NCBI GenBank assembly: GCA_937975765.1
Contig: CALJUR010000125.1
Coordinates: forward strand, 1 to 57,345
Reading direction: 5' to 3'
Source: an uncultured Myxococcales bacterium
GTDB lineage: Bacteria; Myxococcota_A; UBA9042; DTJE01
Length of the DNA stretch: 57,345 bases
Under the pieces are notes generated by a model that had not been told where the DNA came from, searched no databases, and saw nothing but the letters and a program-made list of their open reading frames with translations. Shown in pieces: positions 10,192 to 18,405 of the stretch. Within the stretch, counting starts at the first letter, position 1; the number at the start of each line of letters is the position of its first letter. The position numbers were made by a program, and so were the translations under genes.

Positions 10192-11519
10192 GGCTTGTTC
10201 GCGTGAACGGATCGCTGCGGCCGGCCGGCCGGCTTCGCCGGACGGTGCGCGGGCTTCGCGGAACGGTTCGAAGGCCTTGCGGGGCGGGCAGGCTTCCCGG
10301 ACCCGCCGCGCGGGGGCCTTGCGGTTCCCGGCCGCGAAGGCTTCGCAGCTCCCGGCCGCGAGGGCTTCCCGGGGTGCGAGCCGTGACGGGTGGGGGCGCC
10401 CTCCGGCCGCGAGGAACGCTCGGCCCGCGGGGGCCGGCCCGCCGGTCGGCCCGGTCCGCGGTCGTTCCGCTTCCGTGCGGGACCGCTGCGGTCGGCATGG
10501 CCGCGAGCGCGATCCGGGGACGCGCCCGAGGTCTTCCGTTCCGCCGACGGCTTCCCCTTCTGCGCCTGGGCCTTGCGCACGGCCTCGGCCACCTCGGCCT
10601 CGAACTTCCGTGCGGCCGCTCCGGACACGAAGCCCTCGTCGTCCTCGTCCCGGGGACCACGATCCTCGCGCTCCGCCCGGGGGAACGGCGGGGTTCTCGG
10701 GGGCCGCTCGGGCTTCCCGGGCTTCGCCGACCTCCCGGGACGCGAAGGCCTCGCCTCGCCGTGCGGCTTCCCCATCCTCGGGGGCTTCGCGGGCCGCTCG
10801 GGCTTCGGCGGCCGGTTCTCGGTCAGCGCGGTGATCTCGTCGGGCGTCAGGGCCCGCACCGCCCCGACCGGCAGCTTGCCCAGCCGCACCGCCCCGAACC
10901 TCACGCGCTTCAGCTTCAGGACGTTCATCCCGAGGGTCTGGAACATCCGGCGCACCTCGCGGTACCGGCCCTCGGTCATCGTGACCTCCAGCCACTCGTT
11001 CGTGCGCGCCAGCCGCAGCCGCCGGCACGACGCCGCGCGCGCCCGGCCGTCCTCCAGGTTCACCCCGCGCTCCAGGCGCTCCAGCGCCCACGCCGGCACC
11101 CCGCCCTGGATCTTCACCTCGTACACGCGCTCGATGCCGCTGGCCGCGCGCGTCAGCATCCGCGTCAGGTCCCCGTCGTTGGTGAACAGCAGCAGGCCCT
11201 CGCTCATCAGGTCCAGCCGGCCCACCGAGTGCACGTGCACCGGCAGGTCGGGCAGCAGCGAGTTCACGTTCCTGCGGCCTTCCGGGTCCTTCTCGGTGCA
11301 CACCACGCCCTTCGGCTTGTGCATCATCAGGACCAGGTGGTGCCGCGTGGGCCGCACGGTTTCCATGTCCAGCTTGATGCGATCCTTTTCCGGGTCGACC
11401 ATCGTGCCGGGCGTGGCCACCTTCCCGTTGACGGTGACGCGTCCCTCCGCGATCCGTTGCTCGGCCTCGTGGCGGGACAGCCGGCCGCTCTCGGCCAGGT
11501 AGCGTTGCAGGCGAATCAT
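10179..11519 (-). CDS. rluB: RluB/RsuA-family pseudouridine synthase with long basic tail
   Basis: 446 aa. Residues 1-60 form an S4 RNA-binding domain (IRLQRYLAESG...RIAEGRVTVNG). Residues about 65-215 hold the catalytic domain with GRLDLMSEGLLLFTNDG, containing the catalytic Asp of the family. It converts a uridine in large-subunit rRNA (23S position 2605 in E. coli RluB) to pseudouridine. After residue about 245 comes a 200-residue disordered tail rich in Arg, Lys, Pro and Gly with repeated KPSRPG-like units. Core RluB proteins end near 250-290, so the tail is an extension, perhaps for RNA binding. Its stop lies inside the convergent omp85 gene. Confidence 0.9.
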   Translation of the reverse strand: MIRLQRYLAESGRLSRHEAEQRIAEGRVTVNGKVATPGTMVDPEKDRIKLDMETVRPTRHHLVLMMHKPKGVVCTEKDPEGRRNVNSLLPDLPVHVHSVGRLDLMSEGLLLFTNDGDLTRMLTRAASGIERVYEVKIQGGVPAWALERLERGVNLEDGRARAASCRRLRLARTNEWLEVTMTEGRYREVRRMFQTLGMNVLKLKRVRFGAVRLGKLPVGAVRALTPDEITALTENRPPKPERPAKPPRMGKPHGEARPSRPGRSAKPGKPERPPRTPPFPRAEREDRGPRDEDDEGFVSGAAARKFEAEVAEAVRKAQAQKGKPSAERKTSGASPDRARGHADRSGPARKRNDRGPGRPAGRPPRAERSSRPEGAPTRHGSHPGKPSRPGAAKPSRPGTARPPRGGSGKPARPARPSNRSAKPAHRPAKPAGRPQRSVHANKPQKV

Positions 11520-11541
11520 GGGTGTGTCCCGGGTGTGCGGA

Positions 11542-11571
11542 TTGCCATCGGTACCGCCGCGACGGTATCAT
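11542..11571 (+). promoter_or_regulatory. Candidate sigma70 promoter of the SRPBCC-EutN operon
   Basis: TTGCCA and TATCAT are separated by 18 bp in the 99-bp gap between the divergent rluB-like gene and the SRPBCC gene. The predicted start near 11578 leaves a 40-nt leader with GGAGG before the ATG at 11619. Confidence 0.45.
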
Positions 11572-11618
11572 GCCGCCGCCGGCCGGACAAGGCGCCCGGT
11601 GCCGACGGAGGTCTGCCG

Positions 11619-12134
11619 ATGAAGTACCGCTTCGAGCACGAGTTCCCCTGCGACCGCGAGACGCTGATGCGGACCATGTTCGAGAAGGGGGTCATCGAGA
11701 TCCTCAAGCCGCGCATGTCCACCGTCCAGGAGGCCGAGACGCTGTCCTGGAACGAGAACGGCCATCGCGTCACCCGGCGGGTCCGGTACCTGCCCGTGCC
11801 CAAGATCCACTCGGTCGGCCCGAAGAAGGTCGAACCGCGCTGGATGGAGTGGGTGGAGGAGTCGGAACTGGACCTGGGCCGCGGCACCGCGACGTACGCG
11901 AACGTCCCGACCACGCACGGCGTGGCCGAGCTGCTGAAGAACCGCGGCGAGATCGAGTTCGTCGCCGCCGGCCCGGGCCGCACGCGGCGCGTCCTGTCCG
12001 GCGAACTGAAGGTCAATGTCTTCCTGCTGGGCGCGGTCGCCGAGCGCGTGATCCACTCGTACGCCAAGGAGATCGTGGACCAGGAGGCCGCGGCGCTGGC
12101 CCGGCTGATCCAGGAACGGAACGCGAAGGCATGA
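11619..12134 (+). CDS. DUF2505-like (SRPBCC fold) protein
   Basis: 171 aa, start ATG 11619 with GGAGG 8 bases upstream. It has no signal peptide and no membrane segment. The pattern (KYRFEHEF at the N-terminus, a Trp-rich central region near RWMEWVEE, and an end with GELKVNVFLLGAVAE then an amphipathic helix) resembles DUF2505 proteins, which are predicted to have the START/SRPBCC hydrophobic-pocket fold; I recall the family rather than having searched it. Its stop overlaps the start of the first EutN gene (ATGA at 12131-12134), so the two are translationally coupled. A ligand-binding or cargo role for the microcompartment proteins is only an inference. Confidence 0.6.
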   Translation: MKYRFEHEFPCDRETLMRTMFEKGVIEILKPRMSTVQEAETLSWNENGHRVTRRVRYLPVPKIHSVGPKKVEPRWMEWVEESELDLGRGTATYANVPTTHGVAELLKNRGEIEFVAAGPGRTRRVLSGELKVNVFLLGAVAERVIHSYAKEIVDQEAAALARLIQERNAKA

Positions 12135-12463
12135 AGCTCTGCCGGGTGGTCGGAACCGTCTGGGGCGCGAGGCAGTCCGAGGGCCTGCACGGCCGGAGGG
12201 TCGTCGAGGTGCGCCCGCTGGGCCTGCAGCAGGCGGAGGCCGGCACGCGCCTTGGCGCGGACTGCGACGACGGCCACCTGCGCGAGGCGTCGCTGCTGGC
12301 GGTGGACCCGCTGGGGGCGGACGTGGGCCAACTGGTGCTGGTCGGCATCGGCAGCCGGGTGCGCGACCTGGTGGCCGGCCCGCACGTGACCACCAAGAAC
12401 TGCGTGATCGCGATCGTGGACGAGGCCGTCGTCGAGGACGGCGCCCGGGAGGTCCGGCCGTGA
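12131..12463 (+). CDS. EutN/CcmL (BMC-P) microcompartment vertex protein 1
   Basis: 110 aa. Members of this family (PF03319) form pentamers that cap the vertices of bacterial microcompartment shells. Seen here are the N-terminal strand CRVVGTVWGARQ, the GRRVVEVRPLG segment, the LLAVDPLGADVGQLVLVGIGS core and the terminal CVIAIVDEAVV, in the family order. An ATGA overlap couples it to the upstream SRPBCC gene, and its TGA overlaps the GTG of the next copy. It is the most divergent of the three copies, with GSRVRDLV where the usual motif is GSSAR. Confidence 0.85.
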   Translation: MKLCRVVGTVWGARQSEGLHGRRVVEVRPLGLQQAEAGTRLGADCDDGHLREASLLAVDPLGADVGQLVLVGIGSRVRDLVAGPHVTTKNCVIAIVDEAVVEDGAREVRP

Positions 12464-12798
12464 TCCTGGGACGCGTCATCGGCCAGTGCTGGGCCACCCG
12501 GCAGAATCCCCGGCTGGCCGGGAAGAAACTGCTGCTGGTCCGGCCGCTGGCCTGGCACGACCCGGACCACCAGGCCGACCACCTGGTGTGCGTGGACCCG
12601 GTCGGGGCCGAGGTGGGGCAGGACGTCGTGGTGTGCATGGGGCTGCCGGCGCGCTGGGCGCTGGGGGACACCCGCCACCCGGTGGAGGCGTCGATCGCGG
12701 CCATCGTGGACGGCGTGGAGGTCTTCCGGGACGCGTGCGCGGACCCGGCCTTCGCGTTCGCGCCGGGACGCCTGCCGGAACGCCTGCAGGAGCGCTGA
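12460..12798 (+). CDS. EutN/CcmL (BMC-P) microcompartment vertex protein 2
   Basis: 112 aa, starting at GTG 12460, which overlaps the stop of copy 1 (GTGA). Family features are ILGRVIGQCWATRQNPRL, GKKLLLVRPL, VCVDPVGAEVGQDVVVCMG and ASIAAIVDGVEVF. The N-terminal half (GRVIG-WATR-P-LA-KKLLLV) is nearly shared with copy 3, so copies 2 and 3 look like a closer pair. There is a short C-terminal extension after the last strand, rich in Arg and Pro. Confidence 0.87.
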   Translation: MILGRVIGQCWATRQNPRLAGKKLLLVRPLAWHDPDHQADHLVCVDPVGAEVGQDVVVCMGLPARWALGDTRHPVEASIAAIVDGVEVFRDACADPAFAFAPGRLPERLQER

Positions 12799-12799
12799 A

Positions 12800-13090
12800 G
12801 TGATTCGCGGCCGGGTCATCGGGGAGGTCTGGGCGACGAGGAAGGCCCCGCGCCTCGCCGCCAAGAAGCTGCTGCTGGTGGCCGAGATGCGGGTGTCCCC
12901 GGACGGGGAGCACGCCACCGGCCGCGTCGTGGTGGCGACCGACACGCTGGATGCCGGCCAGGGCGACACCGTCGTGGTCGCGTTCGGCAGCGGCGCCCGG
13001 AATGCCGAGGCCCCGGGCAGCCGGGATGTCCTGGTCGATGCCAGCGTGGTGCAGGTCGTGGACGGGTCGACCTCTCCCGGATCCCCCTGA
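12800..13090 (+). CDS. EutN/CcmL (BMC-P) microcompartment vertex protein 3
   Basis: 96 aa, the canonical EutN length, starting at GTG 12800 one base after copy 2 ends. The sequence follows the family closely: IRGRVIGEVWATRKAPRL, KKLLLVAEM, VVVATDTLDAGQGDTVVVAFGSGAR and VDASVVQVVDG. Three vertex paralogues in one transcript would allow mixed or alternative pentamers. No hexameric or trimeric shell protein, encapsulation-peptide enzyme or signature enzyme is found in this window. Confidence 0.9.
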   Translation: MIRGRVIGEVWATRKAPRLAAKKLLLVAEMRVSPDGEHATGRVVVATDTLDAGQGDTVVVAFGSGARNAEAPGSRDVLVDASVVQVVDGSTSPGSP

Positions 13091-13137
13091 CGTCCCACCC
13101 CCCGGGACGCAGCATTCCCGCATGGGCGGCCGGTTTC

Positions 13138-13166
13138 TTGACGATCCACGCCCCTTCCATGAGAAT
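13138..13166 (+). promoter_or_regulatory. Candidate promoter of the FG-GAP lipoprotein gene
   Basis: TTGACG and GAGAAT are spaced 17 bp apart. The predicted start near 13173 is followed by the GGGGAGG ribosome site at 13184 and ATG at 13197. Confidence 0.45.
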
Positions 13167-13196
13167 GTAGGCGCCCTGTTTGCGGGGAGGCCCTGG

Positions 13197-16100
13197 ATGC
13201 ATCTGCGCTCGAAATCCCTGGGGATCCTGGCGGCCGCGATGCTCGCCGCGTGGTCGCTGGCCGGATGCAGTTCCGGCCCCAGCGGCACCGATTTCGGCTT
13301 CGAGGAGGACGCGACCGACGAGACCGCCGGGGACGAGGCGTTCGGGGGCCTGAGGCTGACCATCACGAACCCCCCGCCCGACGTCGAGACGCGCGTTTCC
13401 GGCTCGTTCGACCTGGTGGTCAAGGTGGAGGACGACCAGAAGCGCGCGATCCGCCTGAAGGTCGAGGTCCTGAAGGCGACGACCTTCACCCCCGTCGAGA
13501 AGGACCTCGCGGGTCCGCAGACCGTCATCATCCCGATCGATACGACCCTGATCAACGACGGCCGCAAGTGGTCCGTGAGGGCCACTGCCTCGACCGAGGA
13601 CGGCACCGAGGCGACGGCCACCGTGAAGATCACCGTGGACAACCAGGGACCGGTCATCACCCCGCTGGACCCCACTCCGGCCGAGGGGGGCAACTTCCTG
13701 GGCGACCTGAAACTGCGGTTCAAGGTCACGGACGCCGGCGCGGGCGTCACCAGCATCGTCATCGACATCGAGGACGGGTTCCACTACGAGTGGTCGCCGA
13801 CCGGCGCACAGTCTCAGGTCGACGTGGACACCGGCGAGATCCTGGTCCCGACCTCGGCCTGGCCGGGCGGCGAGAAGACGGTGACCGTCGAGGCGCTGGA
13901 CGGCATCGCGGACCACCTGGGGACCTTCCAGAGGACGTTCTCATACGTGCAGCGCCCGGCCTTCCTGGGCGGCAGCACGATGACGCTGTCGGGCAGTTTC
14001 ACCGCCATCGCGGCGGCCGGCGTGTCGCTGGAGGACGGCACCAGCGGCGTGGTCCTTGGCGGGCAGGCCGGCCTGGCGATCTTCGTCCGGGACGAGGCGA
14101 CGGGCGGCATGAAGCGCCGCGCCGAACTGGCCAAGGGCGTGTCGTGCTCGATGGTCTCGGTGAAGGACCTGGACCTGAACGGGCTGGACGACATCGTCGC
14201 CTTCTGCGGCGTCTGGCTGAACGGGGCGACCGACCAGGTCGTCCGTTTCCTGCAGGTGCCCGGCGCCGGGTTCGCGAAGCCGGTGGCGATGCAGGCCCCG
14301 TCGGCGGCGAAGGCGATGACCTTCGGCAGGCTGAACGCCGATGCGTACCCCGACATGGCCTTCGCGCTGGAGGACCTCACGCTGTCGACGGGCATCTCGA
14401 TGTCCGACGACGAGGGGGAGACGGTCACCTGGGGGACGATCAACGCGTACAGCGGTGCCCAGACTCCCAAGATGGTCGCCATCGGCAGGTTCGCCACCGG
14501 GGACCGGAACGCGGTGCTGGTCGCGCACGACGGTTCGTCCGTGGCCACCGTCTTCCCGATCGACGCGGCCGGCCAGGTCTCGTCCGGCGTCAACAGTTCG
14601 ATGGAACTGGCCGGCGGGGAAACCACTGCTCCCGTGCTGGGCATGTCGGCGGTCGCGGCCATGTCGTTCGCGTCGCAGACGACGGTGCCGGAGACCGCGG
14701 TGTTCACGGACCTGACGACCCGCCGCATCTTCAAGGCCCGCGTGGAGGGGGCGACCATCAAGCAGTTCCGCGCCAGCACGTTCGGCCAGGTGGGGGGGGT
14801 CACCGTCGGCGTCGAGCCCAAGAAGATGCTGGTGGCGGACCTGGACCAGGACGGCACCAGCGACGTCGCGGTGCTGTGCAAGGGCGCGCACCTGGTGCAC
14901 GTCTTCTTCGGCGTCGGCAGCACCCAGCAGCAGGAACTGATCGACGGCGGCTCGCTGCTGGCCGGGCCGGTGCAGGACCTTGCGATCGCCGACCTGGACA
15001 GCGACGGCTTCCTGGACCTGGTGGCCCTGTCCGAGGACGGGACCCAGTTGACGTGGCTGCGGTGGGACCCGGACCAGGGCTGGTTCGTCGCGGCGCCGAT
15101 GGTCCAGACGCAGATGACGCCGGTCTCGATGGCGGTGGGGCGCTTCAGCCGCAGGGAGACGGGAGAGACCCGGTCCCTGAAGGACGTGGCGATCCTCGGC
15201 CAGACCAGCACCGGCAAGAACCAGTTGTCGTTCTTCGTGTCGGAGCGGAAGTCCGGCCTGGCCCTGCAGAAGGCCCTGACCACGGTCGACGTGGACATGC
15301 CCTCGCCCCGCCGGATCGTCGCGGCCAACATCGACCGGAAGACCAACCCGAACGGCCCGGACGACCTGGTCCTGACGACGGCCGTCACCGGCAACCCGAC
15401 CAGCCCTTCGAAGTCGGTGATGCCATACGTGATCCTGGAGGACGGCGAGAAGCACAACCTGATCGCGGTCCGGACGGGCCTGGAACACGCGTTCTACGGG
15501 GGCGAGGCCCCGACGCTGGTGGCGGCGGGCGACCTCACCTGGACCAAGACGGGGGCCAACAACTATCACACCGACCTGGCCTTCCTGGCGGGCTACTTCG
15601 ACGGCGAGGGGAACCGCGTCCAGAGGCTGCAGATCTTCGAGGGCCAGGGGGACGGGACCTTCAAGAGCCTGGCGCTGGCCGGCTCGCCGGGCGTGAAGGT
15701 CGCCGAGGCGAAGCAGCCGAAGACGCTGATCGCCGCGCCGATCCGTCGCTACCTGTCCCAGTCGCTCTCCGGCGGCGGGACCGGGGACCCGTACTTCCTG
15801 GACCTGCTGACGGCCAACTCGGGCACCGGCGACTTCTCGGTGTATCCGAACGGGGACTCCGGCTTCCTGTTCGTCGAGGCCCGCGGTCGGGACTTCGCCG
15901 TGGGCGCGAATCCCAAGGCGGTGGCGGTGGGCTTCCTGGCCGTGCCCCTGGACGGGTCGGTGGAGGCCACGCAGGCGGCCGTGACGCTGCCGGACGTGGT
16001 GACGCTGGCCGGCAACGAGGTCTTCGTGTCCTACAACACGACCGCCCCTGCCGACAAGGTGGAGTTCAACCCCGAGAAGATGACCTTCGATACGCCGCAG

Positions 16101-16385
16101 CCGCTGGGCCACCAGGGCCGCGAGCCGGTGGACCTGGCGCTGGCCGACATGAACCACGACTCGCACCTGGACATCGTGGTGCTGAACCGCGACGACGCGA
16201 CCGTGACGGTGTACCTGAACCTGGGGAACCTGTCCTACAGCCAGCCCTTCACCTTCCCGACCGGCGTGAAGCCGATCGCGATGACGGTGACGGACCTGGA
16301 CGCGAACGGCTGCCCCGACGTCATCACCGCGGACGAGTACGGCAACACGCTGACCTTCCTGAAGAACATCGGCGCCTGCGACTAG
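13197..16385 (+). CDS. Large lipoprotein with Ig-like domains and FG-GAP/VCBS repeats
   Basis: 1,062 aa. A lipoprotein signal ends in LAGC with the lipidated Cys at residue 24, followed by an acidic linker. Residues about 45-250 read as one or two Ig-like beta domains (LTITNPPPDVETRVSGSFDLVVKV and a second ITPLDPTPAEGG unit). From about 260 to the end are FG-GAP/VCBS propeller-like repeats with Asp-rich calcium-type loops such as LDQDGTSDVAVL, LDSDGFLDLVAL and MNHDSHLDIVVL, ending with DANGCPDVIT. Such proteins are surface or periplasmic and often act in adhesion or protein binding; no catalytic motif is seen. GGGGAGG precedes the ATG. Its end lies 10 bp from the convergent radical SAM gene. 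Confidence 0.85.
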   Translation: MHLRSKSLGILAAAMLAAWSLAGCSSGPSGTDFGFEEDATDETAGDEAFGGLRLTITNPPPDVETRVSGSFDLVVKVEDDQKRAIRLKVEVLKATTFTPVEKDLAGPQTVIIPIDTTLINDGRKWSVRATASTEDGTEATATVKITVDNQGPVITPLDPTPAEGGNFLGDLKLRFKVTDAGAGVTSIVIDIEDGFHYEWSPTGAQSQVDVDTGEILVPTSAWPGGEKTVTVEALDGIADHLGTFQRTFSYVQRPAFLGGSTMTLSGSFTAIAAAGVSLEDGTSGVVLGGQAGLAIFVRDEATGGMKRRAELAKGVSCSMVSVKDLDLNGLDDIVAFCGVWLNGATDQVVRFLQVPGAGFAKPVAMQAPSAAKAMTFGRLNADAYPDMAFALEDLTLSTGISMSDDEGETVTWGTINAYSGAQTPKMVAIGRFATGDRNAVLVAHDGSSVATVFPIDAAGQVSSGVNSSMELAGGETTAPVLGMSAVAAMSFASQTTVPETAVFTDLTTRRIFKARVEGATIKQFRASTFGQVGGVTVGVEPKKMLVADLDQDGTSDVAVLCKGAHLVHVFFGVGSTQQQELIDGGSLLAGPVQDLAIADLDSDGFLDLVALSEDGTQLTWLRWDPDQGWFVAAPMVQTQMTPVSMAVGRFSRRETGETRSLKDVAILGQTSTGKNQLSFFVSERKSGLALQKALTTVDVDMPSPRRIVAANIDRKTNPNGPDDLVLTTAVTGNPTSPSKSVMPYVILEDGEKHNLIAVRTGLEHAFYGGEAPTLVAAGDLTWTKTGANNYHTDLAFLAGYFDGEGNRVQRLQIFEGQGDGTFKSLALAGSPGVKVAEAKQPKTLIAAPIRRYLSQSLSGGGTGDPYFLDLLTANSGTGDFSVYPNGDSGFLFVEARGRDFAVGANPKAVAVGFLAVPLDGSVEATQAAVTLPDVVTLAGNEVFVSYNTTAPADKVEFNPEKMTFDTPQPLGHQGREPVDLALADMNHDSHLDIVVLNRDDATVTVYLNLGNLSYSQPFTFPTGVKPIAMTVTDLDANGCPDVITADEYGNTLTFLKNIGACD

Positions 16386-16395
16386 CCCGGAAGGC

Positions 16396-17307
16396 TCACA
16401 CCACCCGCAATCCCAGCCTTGCCGCCTCGACCCGAACGGCCCGCACCTCGTCGGGGGCGGGGCGGCGGTCGATCCCGGGCAGGCGTGCCGCGTCGCCCAG
16501 GGGCCGGTACTGGTCCAGGATCGACACGGCGGTGCCCGGCCCCAGCCCGGCCAGGAACCGCAGCACCTCGAAGGCGTCGCCGGTGGCCCCCGGCATGACC
16601 AGGTGCCGCACGATCAGGCCGCCCGTCGCGACCCCGGCGGGGTCGGTCCGCAGCGGCCCGACCTGCCGGTGCATCTCGCGGATCGCCTCCCGGGCGACGT
16701 CGGGGTAGTCGGGTGCGTCCATCCAGGCCGAGGCGTGCCGCGGGTCCAGCGTCTTCAGGTCGGGCAGGTAGACGTCGACCACGCCATCCAGCCGGCGCAA
16801 AGCGGGCAGCCCCTCGTACCCGCCGCAGTTCGACACCAGCGGCAGCCGCAGGCCGTCCTGCGCGGCCAGGTCCAGCGCGGCCAGCCACTGCGGCACGACG
16901 TGCGTGGGCGTGACCAGGTTCAGGTTCTCGCAGCCCTCTCGCTGCAAGGCCAGCATCAGGTCCGCCAGCCCCCGCGCGTCCACCTCCCGCCCGGCTTCGC
17001 GGCGGCTGATCGAGGCGTTCTGGCAGAAGGCGCAACCCAGCCCGCAGCCGCAGAAGAAGATCGTCCCCGACCCTCCGCGGCCCACCAGGCACGGCTCCTC
17101 GCCGAAGTGGGGGAAGGCCGCGTCGACCCGGGCCCTGGTCGCGACGCCGCACCGCCCGGCGACGCCCGAGGCGCGGTCGGCGCCGCACCCTCGCGGGCAC
17201 AGGCGGCAGGACGACAGGACGGCAGCCAGTTCGTCGGCGATGCGGGACAGGGCCCCGGAACGGGACAGGGGGAGGTACCTGGGCTGGAACGCGGGGTTCC
17301 TAGCCGT
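16396..17307 (-). CDS. PflX-like radical SAM protein, apparent ACG start
   Basis: 303 aa if read from ACG 17307. The radical SAM cluster CGLGCAFC (CxxxCxxC) is preceded by the family's extra Cys-rich module CRLCPRGC and by FPHFGEEPCLVGRGGSGTIFF, and followed by QNASISR, as in COG1313/PflX proteins (relatives of the pyruvate formate-lyase activase). The true substrate is unknown. The conserved N-terminal part (PRYLPLSRSGALSRIADELA) lies upstream of the only canonical start in frame (GTG 17085). Between 17085 and the upstream in-frame stop near 17453 there is no ATG, GTG or TTG. ACG at 17307 has GAGGAG seven bases upstream and overlaps the stop of the upstream gene, so ACG initiation or a point error is likely. 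Confidence 0.8.
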   Translation of the reverse strand, partial: TARNPAFQPRYLPLSRSGALSRIADELAAVLSSCRLCPRGCGADRASGVAGRCGVATRARVDAAFPHFGEEPCLVGRGGSGTIFFCGCGLGCAFCQNASISRREAGREVDARGLADLMLALQREGCENLNLVTPTHVVPQWLAALDLAAQDGLRLPLVSNCGGYEGLPALRRLDGVVDVYLPDLKTLDPRHASAWMDAPDYPDVAREAIREMHRQVGPLRTDPAGVATGGLIVRHLVMPGATGDAFEVLRFLAGLGPGTAVSILDQYRPLGDAARLPGIDRRPAPDEVRAVRVEAARLGLRVV

Positions 17308-18031
17308 GGGCCGGCTCCTCGGTGGCGGTCTCGACGTAGACGAAGCGGTTGCAGTACGGGCACGCCTGCAGCGAATCCTGGCGCAGCAGCGTGTTGTACA
17401 ACTGCGGCGGGACGCTGCGGTGGCAGCCCCCGCACGATCCGCGGGAGTCGACCATCACGACGGCCATGCCCTGCCACGCCTTCTGGATGCGGCGATAGCG
17501 GCTGAGCACCTCGGGCGGGATGCCGCGCTCGTAGGACGCGTGCTCGGTGGACAGGCCCTCGATCCGCTGGTCCAGTTCCTTGACGCGGGCGCCGGTCGTC
17601 GCCTGCTCGGACTCCAGTTCGGCCCGCATCGAGTTCAACTTGACGTCCTCCTCCTCGACCGCGCGCTTGAACTCCTCCATGACGGCGAGGAGCTTCAGGA
17701 TCTCCTCCTCCTTCTGGGAGTTGCCGCGGCGCAGCGACTCGATCTCGCGCTGGACGGCCGCGTACTCCTTGGCCTTGCTCAGCGCGTTCAGGCGGGTCTG
17801 CGCCCGCTTGATCTTCTCGTTGTCCTCCTTCAGTTCCTTCTCGCGCTCCTTGTACCAGCGCTCCGCCTCGCGCAGCTTGTCGCGCTTGTCCGACTGCTCC
17901 CGTTCGAGATCCGCCACCATGGCGGCCAGCTGGTCCACGCGCTCGGTGATGGCGCGGCGCTCCTTCTCGGCGTCGATCCGCTGGCGGTCAACCTCCTGCA
18001 AGGCGCGCAGGGCGTTGATAAGGCTCTTCAA
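17300..18031 (-). CDS. Coiled-coil C4 zinc-ribbon protein (DUF164 type)
   Basis: 243 aa from TTG 18031, chosen because AGGAGGT lies 6 bases upstream; the in-frame ATG at 18049 would place that ribosome site inside the gene. Residues 1-180 are a long, highly charged coiled-coil hairpin (for example RDKLREAERWYKEREKELK). The C-terminus has a zinc ribbon with CGGCHRSVPP and CPYCNRFV, the C4 arrangement of the CT398/DUF164 family, whose members are proposed to bind nucleic acid or secretion and flagellar factors. The exact role is unknown. It is the upstream gene of a pair with the radical SAM gene, overlapping by 8 bp. Confidence 0.85.
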   Translation of the reverse strand: MKSLINALRALQEVDRQRIDAEKERRAITERVDQLAAMVADLEREQSDKRDKLREAERWYKEREKELKEDNEKIKRAQTRLNALSKAKEYAAVQREIESLRRGNSQKEEEILKLLAVMEEFKRAVEEEDVKLNSMRAELESEQATTGARVKELDQRIEGLSTEHASYERGIPPEVLSRYRRIQKAWQGMAVVMVDSRGSCGGCHRSVPPQLYNTLLRQDSLQACPYCNRFVYVETATEEPAHG

Positions 18032-18093
18032 GGCACGACCTCCTGGCATGGAATAGGGGATGCGATGGAAAAGGAATCGGAATCGCCGGATAT

Positions 18094-18121
18094 GAAAACG
18101 GCGCCCTTGGGGGGGCGCCGT
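18094..18121 (-). terminator. Rho-independent terminator of the tRNA gene
   Basis: A perfect 9-bp stem (ACGGCGCCC paired with GGGCGCCGT) with a 6-nt loop is followed on the minus strand by TTTT. It lies about 105 bp downstream of the tRNA and just upstream of the zinc-ribbon gene, separating the two transcripts. Confidence 0.75.
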
Positions 18122-18227
18122 CGGGTGATCAGGTCTCGGGGCCGGCCGCTCCGCGAGACGCTGGTCGCGGGGCGGATGGAACCGCGGGACTTGATCGTCA
18201 ACCTCATCGGCCACCACTGTGGTCCTG

Positions 18228-18300
18228 TGGGCCCACCTGGGCTCGAACCAGGGACCGACCGGTTATGAGCCGGTGGCTCTACCAACTGAGCTATAGGCCC
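18228..18300 (-). tRNA. tRNA with CAU anticodon, tRNA-Ile2 favoured over elongator tRNA-Met
   Basis: 73 nt fold into a full cloverleaf. The acceptor stem GGGCCTA pairs with TGGGCCC (one G-U), the anticodon stem ACCGG/CCGGT frames the loop CTCATAA, and the T arm is CCTGG-TTCGAGC-CCAGG. CCA is not encoded. Anticodon CAU means Met, or Ile after lysidine modification by TilS. Acceptor pairs C4-G69 and C5-G68, an A discriminator and the context GCTCATAACC resemble tRNA-Ile2 of other bacteria, so I lean to Ile2; elongator Met remains possible. It is not the initiator, because G1 pairs with C72. Confidence 0.9.
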
Positions 18301-18405
18301 GTTGGCCCAAGGCGGCCGGATTGTACGAGACTCACAAAGGCATTGCAAGCGCGAAATGAAGGGCGTCGCCACCGGTGTGCAGGAGGGGCGGCACCTCCGG
18401 GGAGG

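Noticed and set aside
2769..11618. A very long plus-strand frame reading into the SRPBCC gene
   Set aside because: Only its last 171 codons (from 11619) have a ribosome site and a plausible protein; the earlier part is an out-of-frame shadow of tamB, omp85 and the rluB region.
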